Source: Clostridiales bacterium (GTDB taxonomy: Bacteria > Bacillota_A > Clostridia > Oscillospirales > Oscillospiraceae). Taken from it: a stretch of DNA of 7,212 nucleotides. Shown in pieces: positions 1 to 4,748 of this stretch. The DNA is taken from NCBI GenBank assembly GCA_019417795.1, contig DXUR01000124.1, positions 1-7,212 on the forward strand. Direction: 5' to 3'. Below the pieces are notes generated by a model, which searched no databases, had not been told where the DNA came from, and saw only the letters and a list, made by a program, of their open reading frames with translations. The translations under genes were made by a program, and so were the position numbers. Position 1 is the stretch's first letter; each line of letters begins with the position of its first letter.

Positions 1-288
1 ATGGATGCCGCCATCCAGACCCTGCCGGGCGGCTATGATACGGTGTGTACTGACGGGATGTTTTCGCAGGGCGAGTGGCAGCTTCTGTCCATCGCCCGCG
101 CCGCAGCGGCAGACCCTGCCGTGCTGCTGCTGGACGAGATAACGGCCAACCTCGATGCTGAGACCGAGGCCCGTGTCCTCGAAGCGCTTCGCCGCGCGTC
201 CGAAGGACGCACGGTGCTCTCCGTCTCTCACCGCATCTATGAGAACCTCGGTGGACGGACGGTAGAGGTCAGGACGCAGACCCAGTGA
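1..288 (+). CDS. ABC transporter ATP-binding domain, C-terminal fragment (5' end outside window)
   Basis: This is the C-terminal 95 residues of an ABC-type ATPase, the nucleotide-binding half that powers transport at the membrane. Visible in order are a degenerate signature motif FSQGE at residues 21-25 (usual form LSGGQ), a Walker B strand with its catalytic glutamate VLLLDE at 41-46, a D-loop TANLD at 48-52 and the H-loop histidine in SVSHR (His77). The Walker A motif and Q-loop would lie upstream of the window, so the ATG at base 1 is almost certainly internal and not the true start. The text LPGGYDT just before the signature is typical of exporter-type (ABCB/MsbA-like) domains fused to a membrane domain. 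The protein ends about 18 residues after the H-loop, a normal end, so the 3' side looks intact. A terminator follows about 70 bp downstream. The substrate cannot be inferred. Confidence 0.9.
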   Translation: MDAAIQTLPGGYDTVCTDGMFSQGEWQLLSIARAAAADPAVLLLDEITANLDAETEARVLEALRRASEGRTVLSVSHRIYENLGGRTVEVRTQTQ

Positions 289-359
289 TGCGGCGGATGC
301 CATAAAACAGAACGCCCCGGCTGGTCGCTGGAAGGGCTGACAAACCCCGACAAAAGTCC

Positions 360-393
360 AGCCCCCGGAGAGATGCACTCTTTGGGGGCTTTT
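360..393 (+). terminator. Rho-independent terminator after the ABC transporter gene
   Basis: The arms AGCCCCC (360-366) and GGGGGCT (384-390) pair perfectly. Pairing continues inward through G-T, A-T and G-C pairs to a 5-nt loop at 373-377, giving a stem of about 13 bp. The tail is only four T's (390-393), so it is strong in stem and modest in tail. Its place between the ABC gene and a new promoter fits a terminator. Confidence 0.75.
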
Positions 394-418
394 GCAATGG
401 GAGAAAACGTGGTATAAT
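391..418 (+). promoter_or_regulatory. Extended -10 promoter for the U32-like gene
   Basis: A perfect TATAAT at 413-418 is preceded by TGG (410-412), giving the TGn extended -10 form. A weak -35-like TTTGCA lies at 391-396 with a 16-bp spacer. Transcription would begin near 425 and give a leader of about 145 nt before the start codon at 570. The -10 box is inside a perfect inverted repeat (413-438), so a repressor could block it. The -35 also overlaps the T-tail of the preceding terminator. Confidence 0.6.
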
Positions 419-438
419 ATCGCTAATGCGATATTATA
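413..438. repeat. Perfect 11-bp inverted repeat over the -10 box
   Basis: TATAATATCGC (413-423) and GCGATATTATA (428-438) are exact reverse complements separated by TAAT. The left arm contains the -10 hexamer, and the likely transcription start is at the centre. It could be an operator or the end of a small dispersed palindromic element. The sequence alone does not decide. Confidence 0.7.
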
Positions 439-464
439 GTTTTATGCGCAGCGCCTCGCCGCTT

Positions 465-477
465 GCTCCTGCGGAGC
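465..477 (+). other. Small GC hairpin in the structured leader
   Basis: GCTCC (465-469) and GGAGC (473-477) form a tight hairpin with a TGC loop. The self-complementary hexamer TGCGCA occurs on both sides (445-450 and 499-504) and could close a larger stem around it. The 439-569 leader therefore looks like folded RNA or a palindromic repeat element rather than coding sequence. I do not recognise a known riboswitch in it. Confidence 0.4.
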
Positions 478-504
478 TGCGTGGCAACCGGCTTTGGATG
501 CGCA

Positions 505-536
505 ATTATGCCATTTCACTGCGTTCATGGCATAAT
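505..536. repeat. Perfect 10-bp inverted repeat in the leader
   Basis: ATTATGCCAT (505-514) and ATGGCATAAT (527-536) are exact reverse complements with a 12-nt spacer. The right arm reads TGGCATAAT, again an extended -10-like string and close to the TGGTATAAT of the first palindrome. It could be a second promoter with an operator, or one end of a short repeat element spanning roughly 413-537. Confidence 0.65.
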
Positions 537-569
537 AGGAAAAAACTTTTGCGGGAAGGTGAATACGCC

Positions 570-1472
570 ATGAAACAGGAAAAAGCCTATTACCACCTGC
601 CCGGATCGTTCGAGTTCTACGAGCTGTACCGGGAGTTCCTGCCTCTGTTTCGGGCGCACAGAGAATACTTTTATGACTGGTGCGACATCGGCTCCATCTA
701 CGGCGCACCGGCCGACTGCGTCTGGGGCGGGGGACGGGCTGGCTTCGGGGAGCATGACCCCACAGAAGTCCTTGCCCTGACGCGGGAATACGGCATCTCG
801 GCGCGGCTGACCTTCAGTAACTCGCTCCTCCGGGAGGAACATCTTTCGGATAAAAAGTGCAACGCTCTCTGCGCCCTGTTTGAGCGAGAAAACCAGGTGC
901 AGAGCGGCGTCATCGTCCACTCGGAGCTGCTGCTGGACTACCTGAAAACGCACTATCCGCAGCTTTATTTCGTGTCCTCCACGACGAAAGTGCTGACAGA
1001 GTTTCAGCAGCTCCGGGCGGAGACAGCCCGGGAGGAGTTCCGCTATGTGGTGCCGGACTTCCGGCTGAACAAAGCCTTTGGAGAGCTGGACAGTCTGCCG
1101 CAGGCGCAGAAAGACAAGGTGGAATTTCTCTGCAACGAGTGCTGCTGGGTCGGATGCCGGGACAGAAAGCGCTGCTATGAGAATGTCAGCCGAAAAAATC
1201 TCGGTGAAGCCTGCCCCGAACACATCTGTACCGCACCGGGTGCGGAGGAAGGCTACCGCTTCTCGAAGGCGATGGAAAATCCGGGGTTTATCGGCATCAG
1301 GGACATTCAGGATGTCTATATGCCGATGGGATTTTCCAACTTCAAGATCGAGGGCCGGGGCCTGGGCAGTGCGCTGGTACTGGAATTTCTGCTCTACTAC
1401 ATGACAAAACCGGAATACCAGCTGCATGTCCGGGAAGCCATCTATCTGGACAATATGCTCGACCTGTTCTGA
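570..1472 (+). CDS. Peptidase U32-like (UbiU/YegQ-related) protein
   Basis: This 300-aa protein is probably a TIM-barrel member of, or relative of, the peptidase U32 family, whose members act in tRNA/rRNA hydroxylation or, as UbiU/UbiV, in O2-independent ubiquinone synthesis. The best evidence is FKIEGR at residues 258-263, a family hallmark, preceded by a cysteine cluster: Cys188, 191, 192, 196, 202, 215 and 220. U32 relatives bind a 4Fe-4S cluster through four cysteines. The usual Asp-Leu-Cys shortly before KIEGR appears here as DIQ (residues 245-247), so the ligand set would differ. The start at 570 is preferred because GGAAGGTG (553-560) precedes it. An in-frame extension to 426 would translate the promoter palindrome and hairpins. 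The true substrate is unknown, and no partner gene is adjacent. Confidence 0.6.
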   Translation: MKQEKAYYHLPGSFEFYELYREFLPLFRAHREYFYDWCDIGSIYGAPADCVWGGGRAGFGEHDPTEVLALTREYGISARLTFSNSLLREEHLSDKKCNALCALFERENQVQSGVIVHSELLLDYLKTHYPQLYFVSSTTKVLTEFQQLRAETAREEFRYVVPDFRLNKAFGELDSLPQAQKDKVEFLCNECCWVGCRDRKRCYENVSRKNLGEACPEHICTAPGAEEGYRFSKAMENPGFIGIRDIQDVYMPMGFSNFKIEGRGLGSALVLEFLLYYMTKPEYQLHVREAIYLDNMLDLF

Positions 1473-1550
1473 GAAACTGCATTATCTGCCACTCTGACCT
1501 GTCGGACGGCGACTGATGCCACGACGAGGTGCTGCGGTGTACGGGGTGCT

Positions 1551-1578
1551 TTGCGGCAGTCTGGCGTGTTCCTATACC
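1551..1578 (+). promoter_or_regulatory. Possible promoter for the acetyltransferase gene
   Basis: TTGCGG (1551-1556) and TATACC (1573-1578) are separated by 16 bp, and the RBS follows 9 bp later. Both hexamers are imperfect, and this would give a very short leader. The 129-bp gap after the U32-like gene shows no terminator, so co-transcription is also possible. Confidence 0.3.
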
Positions 1579-1601
1579 AAGCTTTTGAAGGAGATAAAGA
1601 A

Positions 1602-2189
1602 ATGACCGAAAAAGAAAAGATGCTGGCCCATCAGATGTACGACGCAAACTACAACAAGGAGCTGCACGATGAGCGCATCGCAGCCAAGGAATTGTGCTGG
1701 GAGTATAATCAGCTCCGCCCGTCGAATGAAGAGGGCCAGAGAGCGGTCTTGAAGAAACTTCTCGGCAAGACGGGGGAGAATTTCTACATCACCGCGCCGT
1801 TCTGGTGCGATTATGGCTACAACATCGAACTGGGCGAAAATTTCTACGCCAACCACAACCTGGTCATCCTTGATTGTGCTAAGGTGAAATTCGGCGATAA
1901 CGTCTTTGTTGCGCCGGACTGCGGTTTCCACACCGCTGGTCACCCCATCGACTTCGAGCGCCGCAACGCCGGGTTTGAGTATGCCTACCCTATCACGGTG
2001 GGGGACAATGTCTGGATCGGCGCAGGCGTGCAGGTGATGCCGGGCGTGACCATCGGCAGCAATGTGGTCATCGGCGGCGGCAGCGTCGTGGTGAAGGACA
2101 TCCCCGATAACTCGGTGGCTGTCGGCAATCCCTGCCATGTCATCCGTGCCATCACCGATGAGGACAAAAAGACCTGCTGGAGCAGATAA
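1602..2189 (+). CDS. Maltose/galactoside-type sugar O-acetyltransferase
   Basis: This 195-aa cytoplasmic enzyme of the left-handed beta-helix (hexapeptide repeat) superfamily transfers acetyl from acetyl-CoA to a sugar hydroxyl, as do maltose acetyltransferase (Maa) and galactoside acetyltransferase (LacA). An N-terminal helical region (residues 1-55, with MYDANY and LCWEYNQLRP) is typical of the Maa domain. The hexapeptide-repeat coils follow from about residue 60 to 175. The catalytic histidine is His114 in TAGHP. The repeat strings IGAGVQVMPGVTIGSNVVIGG and the end motif AVGNP are standard. The start at 1602 has AAGGAG (1588-1593) at 8 bp. Length matches the family, though the C-terminus after Asp187 is short and ends KKTCWSR. 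The sugar specificity cannot be read from sequence, and it may act in sugar detoxification or surface polysaccharide modification. Confidence 0.93.
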   Translation: MTEKEKMLAHQMYDANYNKELHDERIAAKELCWEYNQLRPSNEEGQRAVLKKLLGKTGENFYITAPFWCDYGYNIELGENFYANHNLVILDCAKVKFGDNVFVAPDCGFHTAGHPIDFERRNAGFEYAYPITVGDNVWIGAGVQVMPGVTIGSNVVIGGGSVVVKDIPDNSVAVGNPCHVIRAITDEDKKTCWSR

Positions 2190-2320
2190 AACAAGAAAAC
2201 GGCCCCACCGGCGAAATATTATCCCAGTGCAGAGGAGATTGAGGCTGAAATTGCAAAGGCTGTCCGGTTTTATGAAATCACCATCGAGCACCTGACCGGC
2301 AAGCAGATACACAGGAAACG
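2190..2320 (+). pseudogene. Possible 3' remnant of a lost gene
   Basis: Directly after the acetyltransferase stop, the same frame stays open to 2456 and begins with a protein-like stretch that includes AKYYPSAEEIEAEIAKAV, then a FYEITIEHLTGK segment. This looks like an amphipathic helix ending of a real protein, with natural codon use. There is no ATG or RBS in frame upstream of it, and after about 2320 the frame runs into a hairpin and becomes low quality. It is best read as the 3' tail of a gene whose front was lost. Its family is not recognised. Stop-codon readthrough from the acetyltransferase is possible but less likely. Confidence 0.3.
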
Positions 2321-2329
2321 TAACGAAAC

Positions 2330-2360
2330 ACAGCCCGCACAGAAGCTTTGTGCGGGCTGT
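2330..2360 (+). terminator. GC-rich hairpin, likely terminator
   Basis: ACAGCCCGCACA (2330-2341) and TGTGCGGGCTGT (2349-2360) form a perfect 12-bp stem with a 7-nt loop. There is no T-run after it, so termination may be weak or factor-aided. It ends the acetyltransferase/remnant transcript. Confidence 0.55.
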
Positions 2361-2457
2361 TGCAGTCTATGCAGGCTGCTATCAAAAATCCCGGAAAGTA
2401 AGATTGTTGCATCAAGATGCACTAATCGTGCAAAACATGGGAAGATAAACGTATGAT
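2361..2457. other. Gap without a recognised gene
   Basis: This is part of the roughly 340-bp stretch between the acetyltransferase and the small-gene operon. It shows only a short hairpin, TGCAC (2418-2422) pairing with GTGCA (2428-2432), and a -10-like TATGAT at 2452-2457 with a poor -35 (GTGCAA at 2428-2433, 18-bp spacer). If that promoter is used, transcription would start inside the left arm of the next hairpin. No coding sequence is convincing. Confidence 0.4.
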
Positions 2458-2508
2458 AAACCCTCCCCGGTGAAACTGAATGGTTTTGCCGGGGAGGGTT
2501 TTGTTTTT
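2458..2508 (+). terminator. Strong terminator hairpin just upstream of the small-gene operon
   Basis: AAACCCTCCCCGG (2458-2470) and CCGGGGAGGGTTT (2489-2501) pair perfectly over 13 bp. The 18-nt loop can itself pair AAAC with GTTT. The tail is TTTTGTTTTTT. It lies only 23 bp before the next start codon, leaving no room for a promoter between them, so it may be an attenuator for the operon or a leftover terminator at an insertion junction. Confidence 0.85.
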
Positions 2509-2530
2509 TGCAGATTGTAGAAGAAAGATT

Positions 2531-2725
2531 ATGGAAAATAAAGGAAAGAAAAAAAGCAGTTCAAGGAACGATATATCACTTGACCAAGCAATATTACAGT
2601 GGATTGTGGATGATTATGATATTTCTGATGAAAAATCCAGAAAAATAGTAGGTAAAAGTGGAGAAAAAAGTAAATTAATAACATGCAAAATGGTAATGAA
2701 TTATCTAGACAATCGAGGTGTATGA
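2531..2725 (+). CDS. Small AT-rich hypothetical protein, first gene of a coupled micro-operon
   Basis: This 64-aa protein has no family I recognise. The N-terminus is very basic and serine-rich (KGKKKSSSR, residues 4-12). A likely helix with acidic and aromatic residues follows (LDQAILQWIVDDYDI, 17-31), then a second lysine-rich part and a final helix VMNYLDN. It is probably cytoplasmic and could bind nucleic acid or a partner protein, but that is a guess. The start at 2531 is chosen because upstream in-frame starts fall in the terminator, and a weak AGAAAGA lies just ahead. The base composition is clearly AT-rich compared with the genes before and after, which suggests transfer. Its stop TGA overlaps the ATG of the next gene (ATGA at 2722-2725), so translation is likely coupled. 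Confidence 0.6.
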   Translation: MENKGKKKSSSRNDISLDQAILQWIVDDYDISDEKSRKIVGKSGEKSKLITCKMVMNYLDNRGV

Positions 2726-3075
2726 CCTTTAATGCAATGACCGAACGTTACGAAGAAATCACGGTTTGCGGAAAACCTGCGCTGTTCACCAGCATCCGCA
2801 TCAAGAGAGATACTGTCCCAGATGGTCTGTATGCCTACGATGTCCGGCTCGACGATGAGTGCCGGGGCATTCCCTGCGAGATTGCCCCCTTTGTGATGGT
2901 CAACCACTGGGGCACCATCATCCTTGTGGAACCGCTGGAACTGCCCGATGATGGGCGGCGGTATATTAACGAGGACACCGACTGGAACTACGCTCCGTTT
3001 GGAGGAACAGAGAAAAATCAAAAGCCATGTGTCACAGTGAAAGAATTTATAAAGACCTATGCGAAGCAGAAATGA
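2722..3075 (+). CDS. LPD28-type domain protein
   Basis: This 117-aa protein matches the LPD28 (large polyvalent protein-associated) type as I know it: a short beta-rich domain with an MTE.YE.IT.CGKPALFT opening (residues 6-23), a TVPDGLYAYDVR segment (31-42), FVMVNHWGTI (57-66) and a PLELPDDGRRYI ending (71-82). LPD domains occur in large polyvalent proteins of conjugative elements and phages, and also as stand-alone proteins on mobile elements; their function is unknown. Residues 95-117 depart from this pattern and are AT-rich, so the tail may be a recombinant or drifted end. The start at 2722 is preferred over 2683 because it forms an ATGA overlap with the upstream stop and GAGG (2715-2718) sits just before it. 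The end overlaps the next gene in the same way (3072-3075). Confidence 0.75.
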   Translation: MTFNAMTERYEEITVCGKPALFTSIRIKRDTVPDGLYAYDVRLDDECRGIPCEIAPFVMVNHWGTIILVEPLELPDDGRRYINEDTDWNYAPFGGTEKNQKPCVTVKEFIKTYAKQK

Positions 3076-3221
3076 CAGAAAACTTGTGCCGGAAAAGTGT
3101 TAAAAATGCCGTAGAGGTAAAAGAGTATCAAATTCTCTATCATTTGAGAGAGTTGCGTCAGCAAATCGGCAACGCTAAAATGACGAACGGCATTTTTGAT
3201 ACAGAAAGAAAAGAGTTATGA
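3072..3221 (+). CDS. Very small hypothetical protein, third gene of the coupled micro-operon
   Basis: This 49-aa protein is unrecognised. It is basic with a predicted helical middle (VKEYQILYHLRELRQQIGNAK, roughly residues 16-36) that could form a short coiled coil or helix-turn. The start at 3072 is chosen over the in-frame ATG at 3027 because ATGA at 3072-3075 joins it to the LPD28 gene's stop, the same arrangement as between the first two genes. It lacks a good RBS of its own, which fits translational coupling. Base composition is AT-rich. A terminator follows about 95 bp later. Coding status rests mainly on the coupling pattern. Confidence 0.5.
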   Translation: MTENLCRKSVKNAVEVKEYQILYHLRELRQQIGNAKMTNGIFDTERKEL

Positions 3222-3234
3222 GCATTTATGGCTA

Positions 3235-3254
3235 TTGCAGAATTTCTACTGCAA
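3235..3254. repeat. Short inverted repeat after the micro-operon
   Basis: TTGCAG (3235-3240) and CTGCAA (3249-3254) are reverse complements with an 8-nt loop. It may be a weak RNA hairpin in the 3' untranslated part. The rest of 3222-3317 holds nothing recognisable. Confidence 0.35.
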
Positions 3255-3317
3255 AACAGAGTATGCTGAAATGAAGGATTGACTTTTATGTAGAAGAAGT
3301 GCTGAAAAAGCGGACAG

Positions 3318-3362
3318 AAGGAACACGGTACATTCAAAATGAGAATGCCGTGTTCCTTTTTT
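3318..3362 (+). terminator. Rho-independent terminator of the small-gene operon
   Basis: AAGGAACACGG (3318-3328) pairs with CCGTGTTCCTT (3348-3358). After a 2-nt bulge, CATTC (3331-3335) pairs with GAATG (3343-3347) around a 7-nt loop. A run of six T's (3357-3362) follows. Confidence 0.88.
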
Positions 3363-3377
3363 GTGGCTTGTGTAGGA

Positions 3378-3412
3378 TGGACAACCATACCGTCCAGCCC
3401 AATCTGTATAAT
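3378..3412 (+). promoter_or_regulatory. Probable promoter of the 59-aa membrane protein gene, with inverted repeat
   Basis: A perfect TATAAT lies at 3407-3412, about 47 bp before the start codon. No good -35 is found at 16-18 bp; TGGACA at 3378-3383 is 23 bp away. An inverted repeat TGGAC (3378-3382) / GTCCA (3392-3396) covers the -35 area and could be an operator or activator site. Confidence 0.45.
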
Positions 3413-3458
3413 GGGGGCAGAAAAGTGATGGAATCATAAGAAAGAAGGAGAAGAGCGT

Positions 3459-3638
3459 ATGAAAAAATTTTTGATGGTACTGTTGAGCATTGCATTTGTG
3501 CTGAATCTTGCAATTGTGATTGGGTTGATAGGTGGATATGGTTCGCCACGCCGGGCGCTTTACACCATCACAGACGAGCTGATGAACAGTGCCTATCGGT
3601 TCAAAAGAGGTTGGCAATTTAAGAATAGTCTACCTTGA
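3459..3638 (+). CDS. 59-aa single-span membrane protein
   Basis: This is a short gene with strong expression signals: AAGGAG at 3445-3450 spaced 8 bp from the ATG, a TATAAT box upstream and a terminator starting 6 bp after the stop. The product begins MKKFLMVLLSIAFVLNLAIV and has one hydrophobic helix at about residues 4-26, then a GGYGSP turn and a basic, helical tail (residues 30-59, with RRALYTITDELMNS and FKRGW). It could be a membrane-anchored small protein or have an uncleaved signal; no clear signal peptidase site or lipobox cysteine is seen. The family is unrecognised. The complete gene frame between its own promoter and terminator argues that it is a real intact short gene rather than a truncation. 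Whether it relates to the WYL operon just downstream is unknown. Confidence 0.7.
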   Translation: MKKFLMVLLSIAFVLNLAIVIGLIGGYGSPRRALYTITDELMNSAYRFKRGWQFKNSLP

Positions 3639-3644
3639 CTTTTT

Positions 3645-3678
3645 AGAAGATGGACAGGCAGTCTGTCCATCTTTTTTT
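3645..3678 (+). terminator. Rho-independent terminator of the small membrane protein gene
   Basis: AAGATGGACAG (3647-3657) pairs with CTGTCCATCTT (3663-3673) around a 5-nt loop, GCAGT. A seven-T run (3672-3678) follows. It isolates the WYL operon from upstream transcription. Confidence 0.92.
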
Positions 3679-3751
3679 GTATACTGGAGTTGTGCAAAAG
3701 AGACAAAAATTTTTTGTAATTCTGTAAAACGACAAAACTTCACACAAAGAA

Positions 3752-3780
3752 TTGCAGCGATAGTTGTATTGTGTTACAAT
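3752..3780 (+). promoter_or_regulatory. Promoter of the WYL-regulator operon
   Basis: TTGCAG (3752-3757) and TACAAT (3775-3780) are spaced 17 bp apart, and TGT (3772-3774) makes an extended -10. The RBS AAGGAG follows at 3788-3793. The -10 overlaps the inverted repeat TTGTA (3764-3768) / TACAA (3775-3779). Upstream there is a near-palindrome ACAAAAA-T-TTTTTGT (3703-3717) that could act as an AT-rich UP-like element or an operator. Confidence 0.75.
3764..3779. promoter_or_regulatory. Candidate operator over the -10 box of the WYL operon
   Basis: TTGTA-N6-TACAA is a 5-6-5 inverted repeat covering the spacer and -10 of the promoter. TTGTA also occurs at 3677-3681 and 3714-3718. A dimeric regulator, such as the WYL protein encoded next, could bind here to control its own operon. 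The repeat is short and AT-rich, so chance is possible. Confidence 0.35.
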
Positions 3781-3801
3781 GAGCTAGAAGGAGAATGAAC
3801 T

Positions 3802-4731
3802 GTGCGTAATAGTAGATTAGACCGTATACTCTACATTCAGCAGGTGCTGGTACAGGGTGGTGTGCTGAACAAACAGCAGACGGCTGACCGCTTCGGTGTC
3901 AGTGAGAAAACCATCCAGCGCGACCTTGATACCCTGCGCAATTATTTTGCGGACAGCGAGCCGCGCCGGGAGATTTTATACAACTCCGCAAAGGGCGGCT
4001 ATCTGCTGGATGACACGCTTTCGCGATTTCTCACCAGCAGCGAGATTCTGGCAGTATGCAAGATTCTGCTGGAAAGCCGCTCCATGGTCAAGGAGGAAAT
4101 GTTCCCGATTCTGGACAAGCTGATTCTGGCCTGCACGCCGCTGGACCGGTTGAATCAGGTCAAAGATCTCATTAGCAATGAGCGCTTCCATTATGTTGAG
4201 CCGCAGCACGGTCGGAAATTTATTGAAAGCCTGTGGGAGATCGGTACGGCAATAGAAAACCACAATGTTATGGAAATTACCTACTGCCGCACCCATGACG
4301 GCGAGACCCGTGTGCGCACTATTGAGCCGGTGGGCATCCTGTTCAGCGAGTATTATTTTTATCTAGCGGCGTTTATTGAGGGCATCGACAAGGACAAGCA
4401 CTTCCAGAACCCGCAGGACAACTCCCCGACGATTTACCGCATCGACCGCATCCAGAACTATAAGACCCTCGACCGGCACTTTGCCCAGCGCTATACCGAC
4501 CGCTTTCAGGAGGGCGAGATGCGCAAGCGCATCCAGTTTATGTACGGCGGCGAGTTGCAGACCATCCGGTTCGAGTATACCGGGCCGAGTCTGGAATCCG
4601 TGCTCGACCGACTGCCTACTGCAAAGGTTTTGCAGGTGACGGAAAAGGGCTGGATCGTAGAAGCGGAAGTGTTTGGAACGGGTATCCAGATGTGGGTGCG
4701 GAGTCAGGGGGATTTCATTAAGGTTCTTTGA
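3802..4731 (+). CDS. WYL-domain transcriptional regulator (YafY/DeoR-like HTH)
   Basis: This 309-aa DNA-binding regulator has an N-terminal winged helix-turn-helix at about residues 4-70. It includes NKQQTADRFGVSEKTIQRDL (23-42) as the HTH and KGGYLL (64-69) at the wing. A linker with helices follows, then a WYL domain (about 143-226) and a C-terminal WCX extension (about 240-309, ending VRSQGDFIKVL). WYL domains sense ligands, often nucleotides or nucleic acid. The core motif reads YYFYLAAF (184-191), with Phe where the family's Trp usually stands. YRIDRIQN (212-219) is the usual arginine-containing strand. The start is GTG at 3802 with AAGGAG at 8 bp. It has its own promoter and is the first gene of a closely spaced operon. 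WYL proteins of this layout repress or activate neighbouring genes, including several defence loci. Confidence 0.93.
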   Translation: MRNSRLDRILYIQQVLVQGGVLNKQQTADRFGVSEKTIQRDLDTLRNYFADSEPRREILYNSAKGGYLLDDTLSRFLTSSEILAVCKILLESRSMVKEEMFPILDKLILACTPLDRLNQVKDLISNERFHYVEPQHGRKFIESLWEIGTAIENHNVMEITYCRTHDGETRVRTIEPVGILFSEYYFYLAAFIEGIDKDKHFQNPQDNSPTIYRIDRIQNYKTLDRHFAQRYTDRFQEGEMRKRIQFMYGGELQTIRFEYTGPSLESVLDRLPTAKVLQVTEKGWIVEAEVFGTGIQMWVRSQGDFIKVL

Positions 4732-4748
4732 AAAAGGAGGAAATCAGA

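Noticed and set aside
426..569. In-frame N-terminal extension of the U32-like gene to 426
   Set aside because: It would translate an inverted repeat and GC hairpins, lacks an RBS, and the ATG at 570 has a good one.
525..1427. Long minus-strand open frame of about 300 codons opposite the U32-like gene
   Set aside because: It is a shadow of a GC-biased gene; no RBS or protein-like motif, while the + strand protein has family motifs.
1476..1580. Frame with two CxxC pairs (NCIICHSDLSDGD, then RCTGCF) resembling a zinc ribbon
   Set aside because: It contains an in-frame stop between the pairs, has no start and is very short; chance or at most an unprovable remnant.
2683..2721. Upstream start at 2683 for the LPD28 protein
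   Set aside because: The start at 2722 forms an ATGA overlap and has GAGG before it, and domain similarity begins after it.
3246..3617. Minus-strand open frame of 123 codons
   Set aside because: It crosses a terminator, a promoter and the 59-aa gene, and no convincing RBS or motif supports it.
3589..3798. 69-codon + strand open frame
   Set aside because: It runs through a strong terminator and the WYL operon promoter and is out of frame with the intact 59-aa gene.
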